Positions 18,725 through 28,086 of a stretch of 64,000 bases of DNA are shown here, one piece after another (the first letter of the stretch is position 1; each line of letters starts with the position of its first letter). Source of the DNA: CAVQAH01 sp963784195 (GTDB lineage Bacteria; Acidobacteriota; Vicinamibacteria; Vicinamibacterales; 2-12-FULL-66-21). The position numbers were made by a program, and so were the translations under genes. Under the pieces are notes generated by a model. The model searched no databases. It was not told the origin of the DNA and saw only the letters and a list, made by a program, of their open reading frames with translations. The stretch spans positions 186,001-250,000 of the forward strand of contig CAWARA010000011.1 of the NCBI GenBank assembly GCA_963784195.1, written 5' to 3'.

Positions 18725-19559
18725 GTGGCCGAATTCCTTAGTCTGTCCGACGCCGTCTCGCGATTCGTCAAGCCCGGTGACCGTGTCGCACTCGAGGGAT
18801 TCACCCACCTGATTCCCTTCGCGGCGGGACACGAGATCATCCGGCAGCGCCTCACGGATCTGACGCTGATCCGGATGACGCCGGATCTGATCTATGACCA
18901 GATGATCGGCAGCGGCTGCGCCGCCCGCCTCGTGTTCTCGTGGGGCGGAAACCCCGGCGTCGGATCGCTGCATCGGCTGCGTGACGCCGTCGAGTCCGGC
19001 TGGCCGAAACCGCTGGAGATCGAAGAACACAGCCACGCTGCGATGGCCAATGCGTATGCCGCCGGCGCTGCAGGGCTGCCGTGTGCCATCTTTCGCGGAT
19101 ACCTGGGCTCCGATCTGACGCGAGTCAATCCGCGCATCAAGTCGATCGTGTGCCCGTTTACCGGGGAGACGCTCGCCGCCGTTCCGGCGCTACGGCCTGA
19201 CGTTACGATCATTCACGCGCAGAAAGCGGACCGGCGCGGCAACGTCCTTATCAGCGGCATCGTCGGCGTGCAGAAGGAGGCAGTGCTCGCAGCGGCGCGC
19301 GCGGTCGCTACCGTCGAAGAAGTCGTCGATGACCTCGGGACCGAAGGATCCAACGCGGTCGTTCTGCCGGCATGGACCGTTAGCGCCATCGTGGTCGCGC
19401 CAGGCGGGGCCCGTCCCTCGGTACGCGCACGGGTACTACCACCGCGACAACGCCTTCTACACAGAATGGGACGGCATCGCGAAGGATCGCGACCGCTTCA
19501 GGAAGTGGATCGACGACGAGGTCATGGGGGCTTGCGATCGAGCGGGAGCGCGGCCTTGA
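18725..19559 (+). CDS. pcaI: 3-oxoacid/3-oxoadipate CoA-transferase, alpha subunit (one frameshift)
   Basis: GTG start at 18725. The protein is a family I CoA-transferase alpha subunit: SDAVSRFVKPGDRVALEGF, then GNVLISGIVG and a conserved tail YAHGYYHRDNAFYTEWDGIA. The tail is reached only after a +1 step near 19410 (one extra C in GGGGCCCG); without it the frame runs on through the downstream gene. Restored length is about 277 residues, with stop TGA 19557-19559. In the beta-ketoadipate pathway the enzyme moves CoA from succinyl-CoA to 3-oxoadipate. The pca genes directly downstream support that substrate, although the sequence also resembles glutaconate/IpdAB-type transferases. Confidence 0.8.
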
Positions 19560-20326
19560 CGTATACCGCGACGGAGATGATGACGGTTGCTGCCGCGCGA
19601 GCGCTCGGCAACGATGACATCTGCTTCGTCGGCATCGGCCTGCCGTCGGCCGCATGCAACCTCGCCCGGCTGACCCATGCTCCGCGGCTGACGCTCGTCT
19701 ACGAATCCGGCACGCTCGAAACCAAGCCACACGTGCTGCCGTTGTCGATCGGCGACGGCGAACTGTGTGAGACGGCGCTCGCCACGGTACCGGTCCCGGA
19801 AATGTTCCAGTATTGGCTCCAGGGCGGACGCATTACGATCGGATTCCTCGGTGGCGCGCAGGTTGACCGGTACGGCAACCTGAACAGCACGGTGATTGGC
19901 GATTACGCGCGGCCAAAAGTACGGCTGCCTGGCAGCGGCGGCGCGACTGAAATTGCCACCGCGTGCGGCCGCGTATTCATTGTCATGCCACACGGCGCGC
20001 GTGCATTCGTTGAGAAGCTCGACTTCCTGACCTCGCTCGGTCACGGGCCGACAGGCCGGGAACGCCGGGCGCTTGGCCTGAAAACCGAAGGTCCAACCCT
20101 GATCGTGACGGACCTCTGCACCATGACGCCGGATCCAGATACGAAAGAGTTCGAAGTCGCAACGTTGCACCCTGGCGTCACACGAGAGAAGGTGCGACAG
20201 AGCACGGGGTGGCCGATCCGCTTCAATGATGTCGTCGGCGAAACGCCGGCGCCGCGGCCCGACGAGCTCTCGACGCTGCGCGACTTGATGGAGCGCACGG
20301 CCGTGGCGCATGGAGTCAGACAATGA
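19556..20326 (+). CDS. pcaJ: 3-oxoacid/3-oxoadipate CoA-transferase, beta subunit
   Basis: TTG start at 19556 overlapping the alpha-subunit stop (TTGA). The protein is 256 residues, a family I CoA-transferase beta subunit: GIGLPSAACNLA, then YESG with the active-site Glu at about residue 50 that forms the glutamyl-CoA thioester, followed by GGAQVDRYGNLNST. The partner is the alpha subunit immediately upstream. The stop overlaps the ATG of pcaH (ATGA), so the whole set is translationally coupled. It converts 3-oxoadipate to 3-oxoadipyl-CoA, the last step before thiolysis. No pcaF thiolase gene lies in this window. Confidence 0.82.
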   Translation: MTYTATEMMTVAAARALGNDDICFVGIGLPSAACNLARLTHAPRLTLVYESGTLETKPHVLPLSIGDGELCETALATVPVPEMFQYWLQGGRITIGFLGGAQVDRYGNLNSTVIGDYARPKVRLPGSGGATEIATACGRVFIVMPHGARAFVEKLDFLTSLGHGPTGRERRALGLKTEGPTLIVTDLCTMTPDPDTKEFEVATLHPGVTREKVRQSTGWPIRFNDVVGETPAPRPDELSTLRDLMERTAVAHGVRQ

Positions 20327-21021
20327 AGGTTCGAGCCATCGTGTCCGGCACACAGCCTCCGCTGCTCTTTCCACCGTATCGATCGACGATCCGCCGCGCG
20401 CCCAAGGAGCCGCTGATTCGGATTCCGGAGACGCTCTCGGATCTGAACGCGCCCGTGTACGGCTGGTGGCCCATTGGCGAGACCGACAACGACCTGACAC
20501 GGCAGCACCAGGGCGAGCCGCAGGGAGAGCGCATCATCGTGTCCGGCCGCGTGCTCGACGAGGACGCGCGGCCAGTCGCCGGCGCGCTGGTTGAAATCTG
20601 GCAGGCGAACGCCGCCGGCCGCTACAAGCACGTCAAAGACGACCATCCCGCGCCGCTCGATCCGAACTTTACGGGCGCCGGCCGCACCATCACGGATGCG
20701 GACGGACGCTACGAATTCACGACGATCAAGCCCGGCGCCTATCCGTGGCGCAACCACGAGAACGCCTGGCGTCCGGCGCACATTCATTTCTCGCTCTTTG
20801 GCACCTCGTTCCGCACGCGGCTCGTGACGCAGATGTATTTTCCGGGCGATCCGTTGATGGCGCACGATCCGATGGTCCAGTCGGTGCGTGACGAGCGCGC
20901 CCGCGAACGGATGGTATCCCGCTTCGAGCTGGGTCTGACCAGGCCCGAATGGGCTCTCGGCTATGCCTTCGACATCATCCTGCGCGGCGAGAACGCGACG
21001 CCGTTCGAGGAGCGAACATGA
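20323..21021 (+). CDS. pcaH: Protocatechuate 3,4-dioxygenase, beta subunit
   Basis: A 232-residue intradiol dioxygenase subunit. The N-terminal PcaH-specific segment FPPYRSTIRRAP is followed by the beta-sandwich core. Fe(III) ligands fit the Tyr in AAGRYKH, the second Tyr in KPGAYPWRN, and the two His of AHIHFS. The enzyme opens the ring of protocatechuate between its hydroxyls to 3-carboxy-cis,cis-muconate, as an (alpha-beta-Fe) oligomer with PcaG in the cytoplasm. It overlaps the previous gene by 4 bp and pcaG by 4 bp. Confidence 0.95.
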   Translation: MKVRAIVSGTQPPLLFPPYRSTIRRAPKEPLIRIPETLSDLNAPVYGWWPIGETDNDLTRQHQGEPQGERIIVSGRVLDEDARPVAGALVEIWQANAAGRYKHVKDDHPAPLDPNFTGAGRTITDADGRYEFTTIKPGAYPWRNHENAWRPAHIHFSLFGTSFRTRLVTQMYFPGDPLMAHDPMVQSVRDERARERMVSRFELGLTRPEWALGYAFDIILRGENATPFEERT

Positions 21022-21503
21022 GCGAGACTGAACCGCTGATCGCCACGCCGTCGCAGACCGTCGGTCCCTTCTTTCATTTCGGGCTGACCGGCAATCCAAA
21101 CGGGCGCATGGTCGATCGCTTGCCGGGGGGTGCCCCGATTTCGGTCGTCATCACCGTCACCGATGGCGATCAGAAACCGGTGGCGGACGCGGTCCTCGAA
21201 CTTTGTCAAGACGGGGTGTTTGGACGAATGCCTACCGGCGAGAATGGCACCAGCGAGTTCTTGACGATTCGGCCCGCCTCGCACGTCAGTGTGTGCCTGT
21301 TCGCTCGCGGCCTGCTGCGTCAGCTGCACACGCGCATCTATTTTCCCGCCGATGCCGGACTTCCTCACGATCAGGTGCTCGCGCTCGTCCCGGAACATCG
21401 TCGGCACACGCTGATGGCGAGTGCCGATCCGCACGATGCCTCGATCTGGCGGTTCCACATCCGGATGCAGGGATCCGACGAGACCGTCTTCTTTGACATG
21501 TGA
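21018..21503 (+). CDS. pcaG: Protocatechuate 3,4-dioxygenase, alpha subunit
   Basis: A 161-residue protein starting at ATG 21018 inside the end of pcaH. It has the alpha-subunit opening TPSQTVGPFFHFGL and the same beta-sandwich as PcaH, but lacks the iron-binding Tyr-Tyr-His-His set, as expected for PcaG, which only lines the active site. The LHTRIYFPADAGL segment matches the family. It is shorter than typical alpha subunits (about 200), with the central loop abbreviated. pcaB follows 9 bp later. Confidence 0.92.
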   Translation: MSETEPLIATPSQTVGPFFHFGLTGNPNGRMVDRLPGGAPISVVITVTDGDQKPVADAVLELCQDGVFGRMPTGENGTSEFLTIRPASHVSVCLFARGLLRQLHTRIYFPADAGLPHDQVLALVPEHRRHTLMASADPHDASIWRFHIRMQGSDETVFFDM

Positions 21504-21512
21504 GAGCGTCGC

Positions 21513-22841
21513 ATGAGCCAACGGCTCCTCGAGAGCCTTACCACTACTGAGCCGCTCGCCGAGGTCTTCTCGGATGGCGCGTTCCTCGATGCGATGCTTC
21601 GATTCGAGCGAGCGCTCGCCCGCGCGGAGGCGAGGAACGGGATCATCACATCTTCTGCGGCTGATGCGATCGCGCGTGCAGCGGTGCCGGAGGCGTTCGA
21701 TCCAGCATCGATCGCTCGCGATGCGACCAGGTCGGGAACGGTGACCATTCCGCTCGTGCAGAGGCTCATCGAACGCGTCAGCTCGATCGATCCGGCTGCT
21801 GCCACCTACGTGCACTGGGGAGCGACCAGCCAGGACGTGACCGATACGGCGCTCGTCCTCTGCCTCGAGCGCGCGCACGCAATTCTGGCCGCCGATCACG
21901 AACGGCTGACGAAGGCGCTGAACCGGCTGTCCGAGCAGTACGCCAGCGCTCCGATGCTCGGCCGTACGTTGATGCAGCCCGCGCCCCCGACTACGTTTGG
22001 CTTGAAGGCGGCAGGCTGGTTCGGTGCCGTCTCGCGCAGCGGCGAACAGATGACGTCCGCGTTCAAAGCTGCCTGCGTGCTGCAGTTTGGCGGAGCCTCA
22101 GGCACGCTCGCGGCACTTGGTTCACACGGACCTGGAGTGTCTGACGATCTCGCCAGAGAGCTCGGCCTGCCGAACCCGGAGGCTCCGTGGCACGCACACC
22201 GCGATCGCCTCGCAACGCTGGTCACTTCCTGCGGTATCTACACCGGCACGTTGGGCAAGATTGCACGCGACATTACGCTGCTGATGCAGCACGAGGTTGC
22301 CGAAGCGGCCGAACCAGGCGGCGGGTCGTCGACGATGCCACACAAGAGGAATCCGGCGGGCTGCGCAATTGCGCTCGCGGCGGCCACGCGGGTTCCCGGC
22401 CTCGTCGCGGCATTCCTGGCGGGCATGCCGCAGGAACACGAGCGCGGCGTCGGCGGACACCATGCGGAGGCAGCGACCACCGCGGACATCGTGCAGGGAA
22501 CGGGCGCAGCGCTCGCAGCCGTCGCCGGTGCGATCGAGGGCCTGCGCGTCGATCCCGCTCGAATGCTGCACAATATCGCGTCCTGCAGCGAGGTCTTCGC
22601 CGAGCGAGCGATGATGCTGTTGGCCCCCGTCCTCGGACGCGAGACGGCGAAGCGCGCCATCGCGGAGGCGCTCGAGACCGCACGACGCGACGGACGTCGT
22701 TTCGTCGACGTCCTGTCAGCGGATGCCTCGGTGACATCTGCGATCGATCCGGCGCAACTCTCGACGCTCGACAGACCGGATGAATACCTCGGCAGCGCCG
22801 AGGAGTTCCGCCGCCGGCTGATTGGCGGCGACCGGCAGTAA
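21513..22841 (+). CDS. pcaB: 3-carboxy-cis,cis-muconate cycloisomerase
   Basis: A 442-residue member of the fumarase/aspartase superfamily, with the signature GGSSTMPHKRNPAGC carrying the flexible catalytic Ser loop. The N-terminal segment HWGATSQDVTDTAL is the conserved H-x-G-A-T-S-Q-D box. The C-terminal helix bundle shows typical PcaB features (QEHERGVGGHHAE). The reaction is cyclisation of carboxymuconate to 4-carboxymuconolactone in the cytoplasm. The length is usual for PcaB. It follows pcaG directly and is 16 bp before the PcaD-PcaC fusion. Confidence 0.93.
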   Translation: MSQRLLESLTTTEPLAEVFSDGAFLDAMLRFERALARAEARNGIITSSAADAIARAAVPEAFDPASIARDATRSGTVTIPLVQRLIERVSSIDPAAATYVHWGATSQDVTDTALVLCLERAHAILAADHERLTKALNRLSEQYASAPMLGRTLMQPAPPTTFGLKAAGWFGAVSRSGEQMTSAFKAACVLQFGGASGTLAALGSHGPGVSDDLARELGLPNPEAPWHAHRDRLATLVTSCGIYTGTLGKIARDITLLMQHEVAEAAEPGGGSSTMPHKRNPAGCAIALAAATRVPGLVAAFLAGMPQEHERGVGGHHAEAATTADIVQGTGAALAAVAGAIEGLRVDPARMLHNIASCSEVFAERAMMLLAPVLGRETAKRAIAEALETARRDGRRFVDVLSADASVTSAIDPAQLSTLDRPDEYLGSAEEFRRRLIGGDRQ

Positions 22842-22857
22842 GTCATTCAGGACACCC

Positions 22858-24007
22858 ATGCCATTGCTGACGCTCAACCACGCGAGGTGCTACTACCGTT
22901 TCGACGGCCTCGACGATCGTCCTGTCCTGATGCTCTCCCACTCGCTCGGGCAGGATCACACGATGTGGGACGCGCAGGCCGCCGACCTCGCCCCGCACTT
23001 CCGCGTGCTGCGCTACGACATTCGAGGTCACGGCGCATCGGAGGTCACGCCCGGCGATTACCGGATCGAACAGCTCGGCGCGGATGCGCTCGCGCTTGCT
23101 GACGCCCTCGGCATCGAGCGCTTCGCGTTCTGTGGCTTGTCGCTCGGAGGCATGATCGGCCAGTGGCTCGCGGCCAATGCGCCTGGCCGCCTCACGGCTG
23201 CGGTGTTGGCGAACACGTCCGCCCGCGCCGACGCCGAGGGAATGGAGAAACGCCGCCAGGCTGTCCTCTCGGGTGGAATGAACGCGGTCGCCGACCTCGT
23301 GATGGGACGGTTTTTCTCCCCTCGTGTGCTCGCGTCCCGCTCGCCTGCCGTCGCGTCATCCCGACGAACGTTGCTGACCACCGATCCGGCTGGATACGCC
23401 GGCTGCTGCGCCGCGATTCGCGACATGAACCAGATCGGGATCCTCGAGAAGATCCAGATGCCGACCCTGATCGTTTGTGGAGACCTCGACGTGTCGCTCC
23501 CGTACAGCGGCCATGGCGATGTGCTCGAGCGCGGCATCCGTGGCGCACGAATCGTGCACCTTCCCACAGCACACCTGGCCAACATCGAAATGCCGCGCAC
23601 GTTCACGGCAGCACTGCTCGGCTTTCTGCTCGAGCCCCACAGCGATGTGTACGAAGCCGGAATGCGGGTGAGGCGCGAGGTGCTCGGTGACGCGCACGTG
23701 GACAAGGCGCTGGCATCGGCGTCGCGATCGGATGCCTTCCAGAATCTGATCACGCGGTACGCCTGGGGAACGATCTGGACCCGCCCCGGCCTCGACATCC
23801 GCACCCGGCGGCTGCTGGTGCTCGCCATGACCGCCGCGATGGGCCGATGGGAGGAGTTCCGGCTGCACGTCCGCACCGGTCTCCCGACGAGAGCTCGAAT
23901 GGTGTGATATCGAGGAGGTCCTGTTGCAGGCGGCGATTTATGCGGGCGTGCCCGCAGCAAACACAGGCCTTCATGCGGCGAACGAGGAGCGCAAGGGGCT
24001 CGAATAA
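22858..24007 (+). CDS. pcaL: PcaD-PcaC fusion: 3-oxoadipate enol-lactonase / 4-carboxymuconolactone decarboxylase
   Basis: Residues 1-255 are an alpha/beta hydrolase (PcaD) with nucleophile GLSLGG, RYDIRGHG and a final PTAHLANIE containing the catalytic His. Residues about 265-382 are a CMD-domain decarboxylase (PcaC) with the pattern YEAGMRVRREVLGDAHVD. The frame stops early at 23907, but the conserved PcaC end ELEWCDIEEVLLQAAIYAGV continues in the +1 frame to TAA 24005-24007, so one extra base is present near 23885. The fused protein performs two consecutive steps, decarboxylation of the muconolactone and hydrolysis of the enol-lactone. Such fusions (PcaL) are known in actinobacteria and elsewhere. 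Confidence 0.87.
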
Positions 24008-24047
24008 GAGTCAATTCCCAAATCCAACGGATCTTTCAGGAGGCCAA

Positions 24048-24272
24048 GTGCCGCAACCAACGAAAGAGCTCATTCGCACGCTGGCCGAGGCCAACGGTCT
24101 CGCCATTCCGGAGGAACGCCTGGATCTGGTGCTTCGACAATACGAGAGCTTCCTGCGCTCGCTGGAGCAGATCAACACGTTGCCGCTCCCGCTTGAAGCG
24201 GAGCCGGCGATTGTCTTTGGCCATCCTTCGCCAGCCGCCACAGTGCCGGGGCGCGGCGGCCGGGAGGACTGA
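24048..24272 (+). CDS. Small GatC/AtzG-like protein, putative amidase partner
   Basis: A 74-residue protein starting at GTG 24048 behind a strong CAGGAGG (24037-24043). It is helical and acidic: IRTLAEANGLAIPEERLDLV and an LRQYESFLRSLEQIN helix, then LPLEAEPAIVF and a Pro/Gly-rich tail. The pattern fits DUF4089/AtzG-like or GatC-like small subunits, which wrap around amidase-signature enzymes. It ends 1 bp before the amidase gene, the same arrangement as atzG-atzE. This is family-level inference; the protein is too short for certainty. Confidence 0.65.
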   Translation: MPQPTKELIRTLAEANGLAIPEERLDLVLRQYESFLRSLEQINTLPLPLEAEPAIVFGHPSPAATVPGRGGRED

Positions 24273-24273
24273 C

Positions 24274-25740
24274 ATGCCGACGCGACGAGAGTTTCTCGAG
24301 TTGTCCGGCGCGGCTCTGGCAGGCATGGCCACATCGAACGTCAAGACACAGTCGCCGCAACTCCCCGTCCGGACTATTGCGGACGCGGCTGCCAGAATCT
24401 CGAAGAAGCAGCTGTCACCCGTCGAGCTGACACAAGCCGTGTTGGCACGGGTCGACGCGCTGAACCCGAAGATCGGGGCGTACATCACGGTCGCCGCGTC
24501 GCAGGCGATGGACGCGGCCCGCGTCGCGGAGCAAGAGATCCAGCAGGGACGGTATCGCGGGCCTCTCCACGGGATCCCGGTCGCGGTCAAAGATACGTAC
24601 TACACGAAAGGCATCCGCACCACCGCCGCGTCTCCGGTCCTGAAGGATTTCGTTCCGGAGTTCGACTGCGCGATCGTCGAGCGCTTGAAGAACGCTGGGG
24701 CGATCCTGATTGGAAAGTTGAATCTCCCCGAGTTCTCGTTCGGCGGCTATACGCCGGGGTGCCACAATCCCTGGGATCTGACGCGGAACCCTGGCGGGTC
24801 AAGCGGTGGATCCGGTGCTGCGCTCGCTGCCTCGATGGTGCTTGGCGCCCCAGGCGGCGACACGTCAGGCTCCATTCGAAATCCTGCGAGCACCTGCGGC
24901 GTCGTGGGGCTCAAGCCGACATTCGGATTGGTCAGCCGCTACGGCGTCGTGCCGATCAGCTGGACGCTCGATCACCTCGGGCCGATGGCGAACACCGTCG
25001 AGGACACCGCCACTCTGCTGAAAGCGATCGCCGGACCTGACCGCAGAGATCGCTTCAGTGCGAACGTGACGGTCCCCGACTATCCGAAACTGCTGCGCCG
25101 AAGCATACGTGGCCTGCGCGTGGGCGTGATGGCGCCTTCGGAGCTCGAGGGATTTCACCGCGACACGACCGCCGCATTCCTCGAAGCCGTCAAGGTGCTC
25201 CAGGGGCTTGGCGCCCAGACGCGCGAAGTCAGTTTCCCTGAGCGCATGAAGACAGCCGGGCGCGCCCAGCAGATCATCCGCATCTGCGAAGCGGCCGCGT
25301 ACCATCGCCAGTTCCTGCTGACCAGGGCCGATCAGTACATCTCCGACGTTGGACGCTCCGGACCTGATGTGTCGAGGGTACGAACCGACGTCGAGGCCGG
25401 CTCGCTGCTCACTGCCGCGCAGTATCTGCAGGCCCAGCGTGCCCGGGCCCTCTTCATCGAAGATACGCACAAGGTCTACGAACCGCTCGACGTGCTCGTC
25501 AGCCCGACAATGCCGTCGCCCGCCGGTGTGACGGTCAGCCCTCGGGAGACGTTCCGGAACTGGTGGAATCTGTCCGGCTTCCCTGCGTTGTCGCTGCCAT
25601 GCGGGTTTTCGGCGGATCCGCAAGGCCTGCCGATCGGACTACAGGTCAGCGGCAAGCCGTTCGACGATGCGCTCGTCCTCGCCGTCGCGCACGCATATGA
25701 ATCCGCGACGAGCTGGCACGAGCGACGGCCCAATCTCTAG
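24274..25740 (+). CDS. Amidase-signature hydrolase with Tat signal
   Basis: A 488-residue protein. The N-terminus TRREFLELSGAALAG is a twin-arginine signal. The amidase-signature core carries the Ser-cisSer-Lys triad: Lys about 106 in PVAVKD, Ser about 176 in GGSSGGSGA, and nucleophile Ser about 200 in DTSGSIR. It hydrolyses a C-N amide bond; the substrate is unknown. Placement at the end of the pca operon suggests release of an aromatic acid from an amide before ring cleavage. A Tat signal implies the periplasm, whereas the small partner encoded just upstream has no signal, so co-export or a cytoplasmic form should be considered. Confidence 0.88.
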   Translation: MPTRREFLELSGAALAGMATSNVKTQSPQLPVRTIADAAARISKKQLSPVELTQAVLARVDALNPKIGAYITVAASQAMDAARVAEQEIQQGRYRGPLHGIPVAVKDTYYTKGIRTTAASPVLKDFVPEFDCAIVERLKNAGAILIGKLNLPEFSFGGYTPGCHNPWDLTRNPGGSSGGSGAALAASMVLGAPGGDTSGSIRNPASTCGVVGLKPTFGLVSRYGVVPISWTLDHLGPMANTVEDTATLLKAIAGPDRRDRFSANVTVPDYPKLLRRSIRGLRVGVMAPSELEGFHRDTTAAFLEAVKVLQGLGAQTREVSFPERMKTAGRAQQIIRICEAAAYHRQFLLTRADQYISDVGRSGPDVSRVRTDVEAGSLLTAAQYLQAQRARALFIEDTHKVYEPLDVLVSPTMPSPAGVTVSPRETFRNWWNLSGFPALSLPCGFSADPQGLPIGLQVSGKPFDDALVLAVAHAYESATSWHERRPNL

Positions 25741-25998
25741 AACTCCCAACGCCTAACTCCCAACGCCCATACTGCTTCCCAACGCCCAACGGACCGGGAG
25801 CTCGATCGAGCGACACGTGGTTTTGAGAGAACCGCCATCGTGCCGCAAGCGTCACACGAGGGCACGAGATCAAGACGGCCGCGAGACATCCAAAGTTCTC
25901 GTGACCTCCTAAACTCGTGTTCACGAGCCGCGCAGCGATCAACGAGCGGAGCTGCTGATCAGATGCGTTGGGAGTTGATACGTTGGGAGTTGCCGCAG
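25741..25998. repeat. Inverted word arrays, unit about CTCCCAACG, between convergent genes
   Basis: The left arm 25741-25792 has three to four copies of CTCCCAACG-CC type words. The right arm 25966-25998 has two copies of the complement GTTGGGAGTTG. About 170 bp separate the arms and hold no credible ORF. The element exactly fills the space between the amidase stop and the amidohydrolase stop. Confidence 0.6.
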
Positions 25999-26000
25999 CG

Positions 26001-27021
26001 TCAGAACGTCCGATTGAATAGCTTTTCCGCATTCCCCTGATAGATCTTGTGCCGCTCGGCGTCAGAGATCTCGAGGCTGTCGATGACCTTGAGGGTTTCG
26101 CGGATGTACATCGACCCGCCTTCCGGATCGAACGGGGCGTCTGACGCGAAGACGACCTGGTCGGTTCCAAAGAAGTTGAGGCCGCAGACGGTTGCTGCGC
26201 GGCTGCCGAAGACGGCCGAGTCGGCCCAGAACATCTTGAAGTAGTCGTAGGGCCGTTTGTGCAGGGACTTCAGTAACCCGGCGTAGTCCTCGTCGGCCGT
26301 TCTCGTTCCAAACTGGTCCAACCCATAACCGACGCGTCCCTCGAAGTACGGAATCATCGCGCCGAGGTGGTGCGCCACGATTCTGATCTCCGGGCAGCCG
26401 ATCGAACAGCCGCGAAAACACCAGGCGCTGCATCGCGACACTGGTTTCGTACGGCCAGCCGAACGTCCACCAGATCTCGTATTTCGACTTCGGCTCGCCC
26501 GGATAATCGGCAAAACCAGCGCCGCGCGCCGGGTGCAGCAGTACCGGGCACCGGAGCCGGTCAGCGGTCTGGAACAGCGGGAAGAAACGCTCGTCATCGA
26601 GCGGGAGCCCGTTGACGTTGGAAAAGATCTGCACGCCTAACGCGCCGAGCTGGTTCACGGCACGCTCCAACTCCGCCACGCTCTCGTCGGCATGGTTGAG
26701 AGGCAACGACGCGATGAAGCCGGGAAACCGATCGGGGTACGTTCGAACGAGCTCCGCCATGGAATCGTTCGCGAGCCTCGCGAGATCGATGGTGATCTGG
26801 CGGTCCGGGTTAATCGATTCGATCGGCGGCGCGGAGAGCGACAGCACCTGACGGTAGTCGTCGCCGAACTCGTCGATCATGCGAAAGCGGACGTCGGTGT
26901 CGTGCAGAAACGGGATGTGCAGCCAGCGCTTGATGGCCCCCTTGTTGACGGTGACCTCTTTCAGCCGCTCGAAGAACGGCTTCGGGAAGATATGGTTGAA
27001 CACATCGATTTTCAGCGTCAT
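26001..27021 (-). CDS. ACMSD-type amidohydrolase (Amidohydro_2), one frameshift
   Basis: The ATG at 27021 overlaps the LysR stop (ATGA). The first frame runs to about 26398, ending FSRLFDRLP. The next frame continues EIRIVAHHLGAMIPYFEGR to the stop at 26001, implying one extra C in CCC near 26397. The restored protein is about 339 residues, a metal-dependent TIM barrel related to aminocarboxymuconate-semialdehyde decarboxylase and resorcylate/carboxyvanillate decarboxylases. The HH in VAHHLG and DAPFD (metal Asp) are present. The N-terminal H-x-H metal motif reads F-N-H, so one ligand is absent. A likely role is non-oxidative decarboxylation or hydrolysis of an aromatic or ring-fission acid. 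Confidence 0.82.
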
Positions 27022-27977
27022 TTGTGTGAGGTCTTGTGTTTGGCCTTGCGCCTGGCGGCAGATCGTGCGCCCGTCGGCGCGTTGACGGATGCTCCGCGAA
27101 GATACTCGAGAAAGGCCTGGGTGACAGGCGACAGAACACGGCGGCGGCTGACGACGGAGTGATAAGTGCGGCGGATCACGCCCAGCTCGCGAACGCGCGC
27201 CACCTGCAGATCGCCGGCGCGGCGTTCGTACCCAATGGCGAGCTCGGACACGAAGGAAACGCCGTGCCCTTCCTTCACCGCCTGCTTGATCGCACCCATG
27301 CTCCCCAGCTCCGCCGCGATATCGAAATCCGACAGCGACATCTTCCGCTGCTTGAGCGCTCGCTCCAGGTCAGTCCGGTTCCCGGATCCTGCCTCGCGTA
27401 CGAGCAGCGGAACCTGCCGCAGCTCGCGGAGCGTCAGCTGCGTGCGGTTTTTCCACTGCGCTGTCGCCGGCACGATCAGCACGAGCGAATCGCTCGCCAG
27501 CGGCTCGAACAGGAGATCCTCGTCGGCCTGCACGCCGCCCACGACGCCGAGCTCGATGTCGCCATGCCGGAGATCGTCGATCGTTTCGGCGGTATCCGTG
27601 ATGCGAAGCCGGGCGCGGACACCAGGGTGCTGCGCGTGAAAACCGGTCATCAGCGCTGGCAGCAAGTACTCCCCTGGCACGGAGCTCGCGCCGACGGTCA
27701 GCACCCCTTCGACACGTTTCAGGAAGACGGCCATCTTCTCGACCAGGCTTCGCTTGAGCGACAGCAACGACTTGGCGTGTTCGTACAGGAAACGTCCCGC
27801 CTCGGTCGGCTGAATTTCGCGCCCAAGGCGATTGAACAGCGGCGTGCCGAGCTCATTCTCGAGCTCCCTGATGTGCGCGCTCACCGTGGGCTGGGTCAGC
27901 GACAGCTCGCGCGCGGCGCGCGAGAAGCTGCGCTCCCGGTACACGCGGCAAAACACTTCGAACAGGCGGAGATCCAT
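27018..27977 (-). CDS. LysR-family transcriptional regulator
   Basis: A 319-residue protein from ATG 27977. The N-terminal winged HTH (about 1-60) has the usual SFSRAARELSLTQPTVSAHIRELENELG. A hinge helix and a periplasmic-binding-protein-like effector domain (about 90-300) follow. LysR proteins of this kind activate aromatic catabolic operons in response to a pathway intermediate. It is transcribed with the downstream amidohydrolase (4-bp overlap) and follows the FAD hydroxylase gene by 109 bp on the same strand. The most likely targets are these genes and perhaps the converging pca cluster. The basic C-terminal tail (ARRKAKHKTSHK) is unusual. Confidence 0.93.
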   Translation of the reverse strand: MDLRLFEVFCRVYRERSFSRAARELSLTQPTVSAHIRELENELGTPLFNRLGREIQPTEAGRFLYEHAKSLLSLKRSLVEKMAVFLKRVEGVLTVGASSVPGEYLLPALMTGFHAQHPGVRARLRITDTAETIDDLRHGDIELGVVGGVQADEDLLFEPLASDSLVLIVPATAQWKNRTQLTLRELRQVPLLVREAGSGNRTDLERALKQRKMSLSDFDIAAELGSMGAIKQAVKEGHGVSFVSELAIGYERRAGDLQVARVRELGVIRRTYHSVVSRRRVLSPVTQAFLEYLRGASVNAPTGARSAARRKAKHKTSHK

Positions 27978-28086
27978 GTCAGCGATTGTAGCCCCCAGTA
28001 TTTCGATGTGATGTTCGCGCTCATCCTGACCGGTTCGATGATTGTGCTCGTCGGCGATCTGATCTCGGCAGCCGCGCGTGAAGCGG

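Noticed and set aside
25741..25998. Possible CRISPR array
   Set aside because: The words are only 8-10 bp, nearly contiguous, with no unique spacers and no cas genes. They form inverted arms instead.
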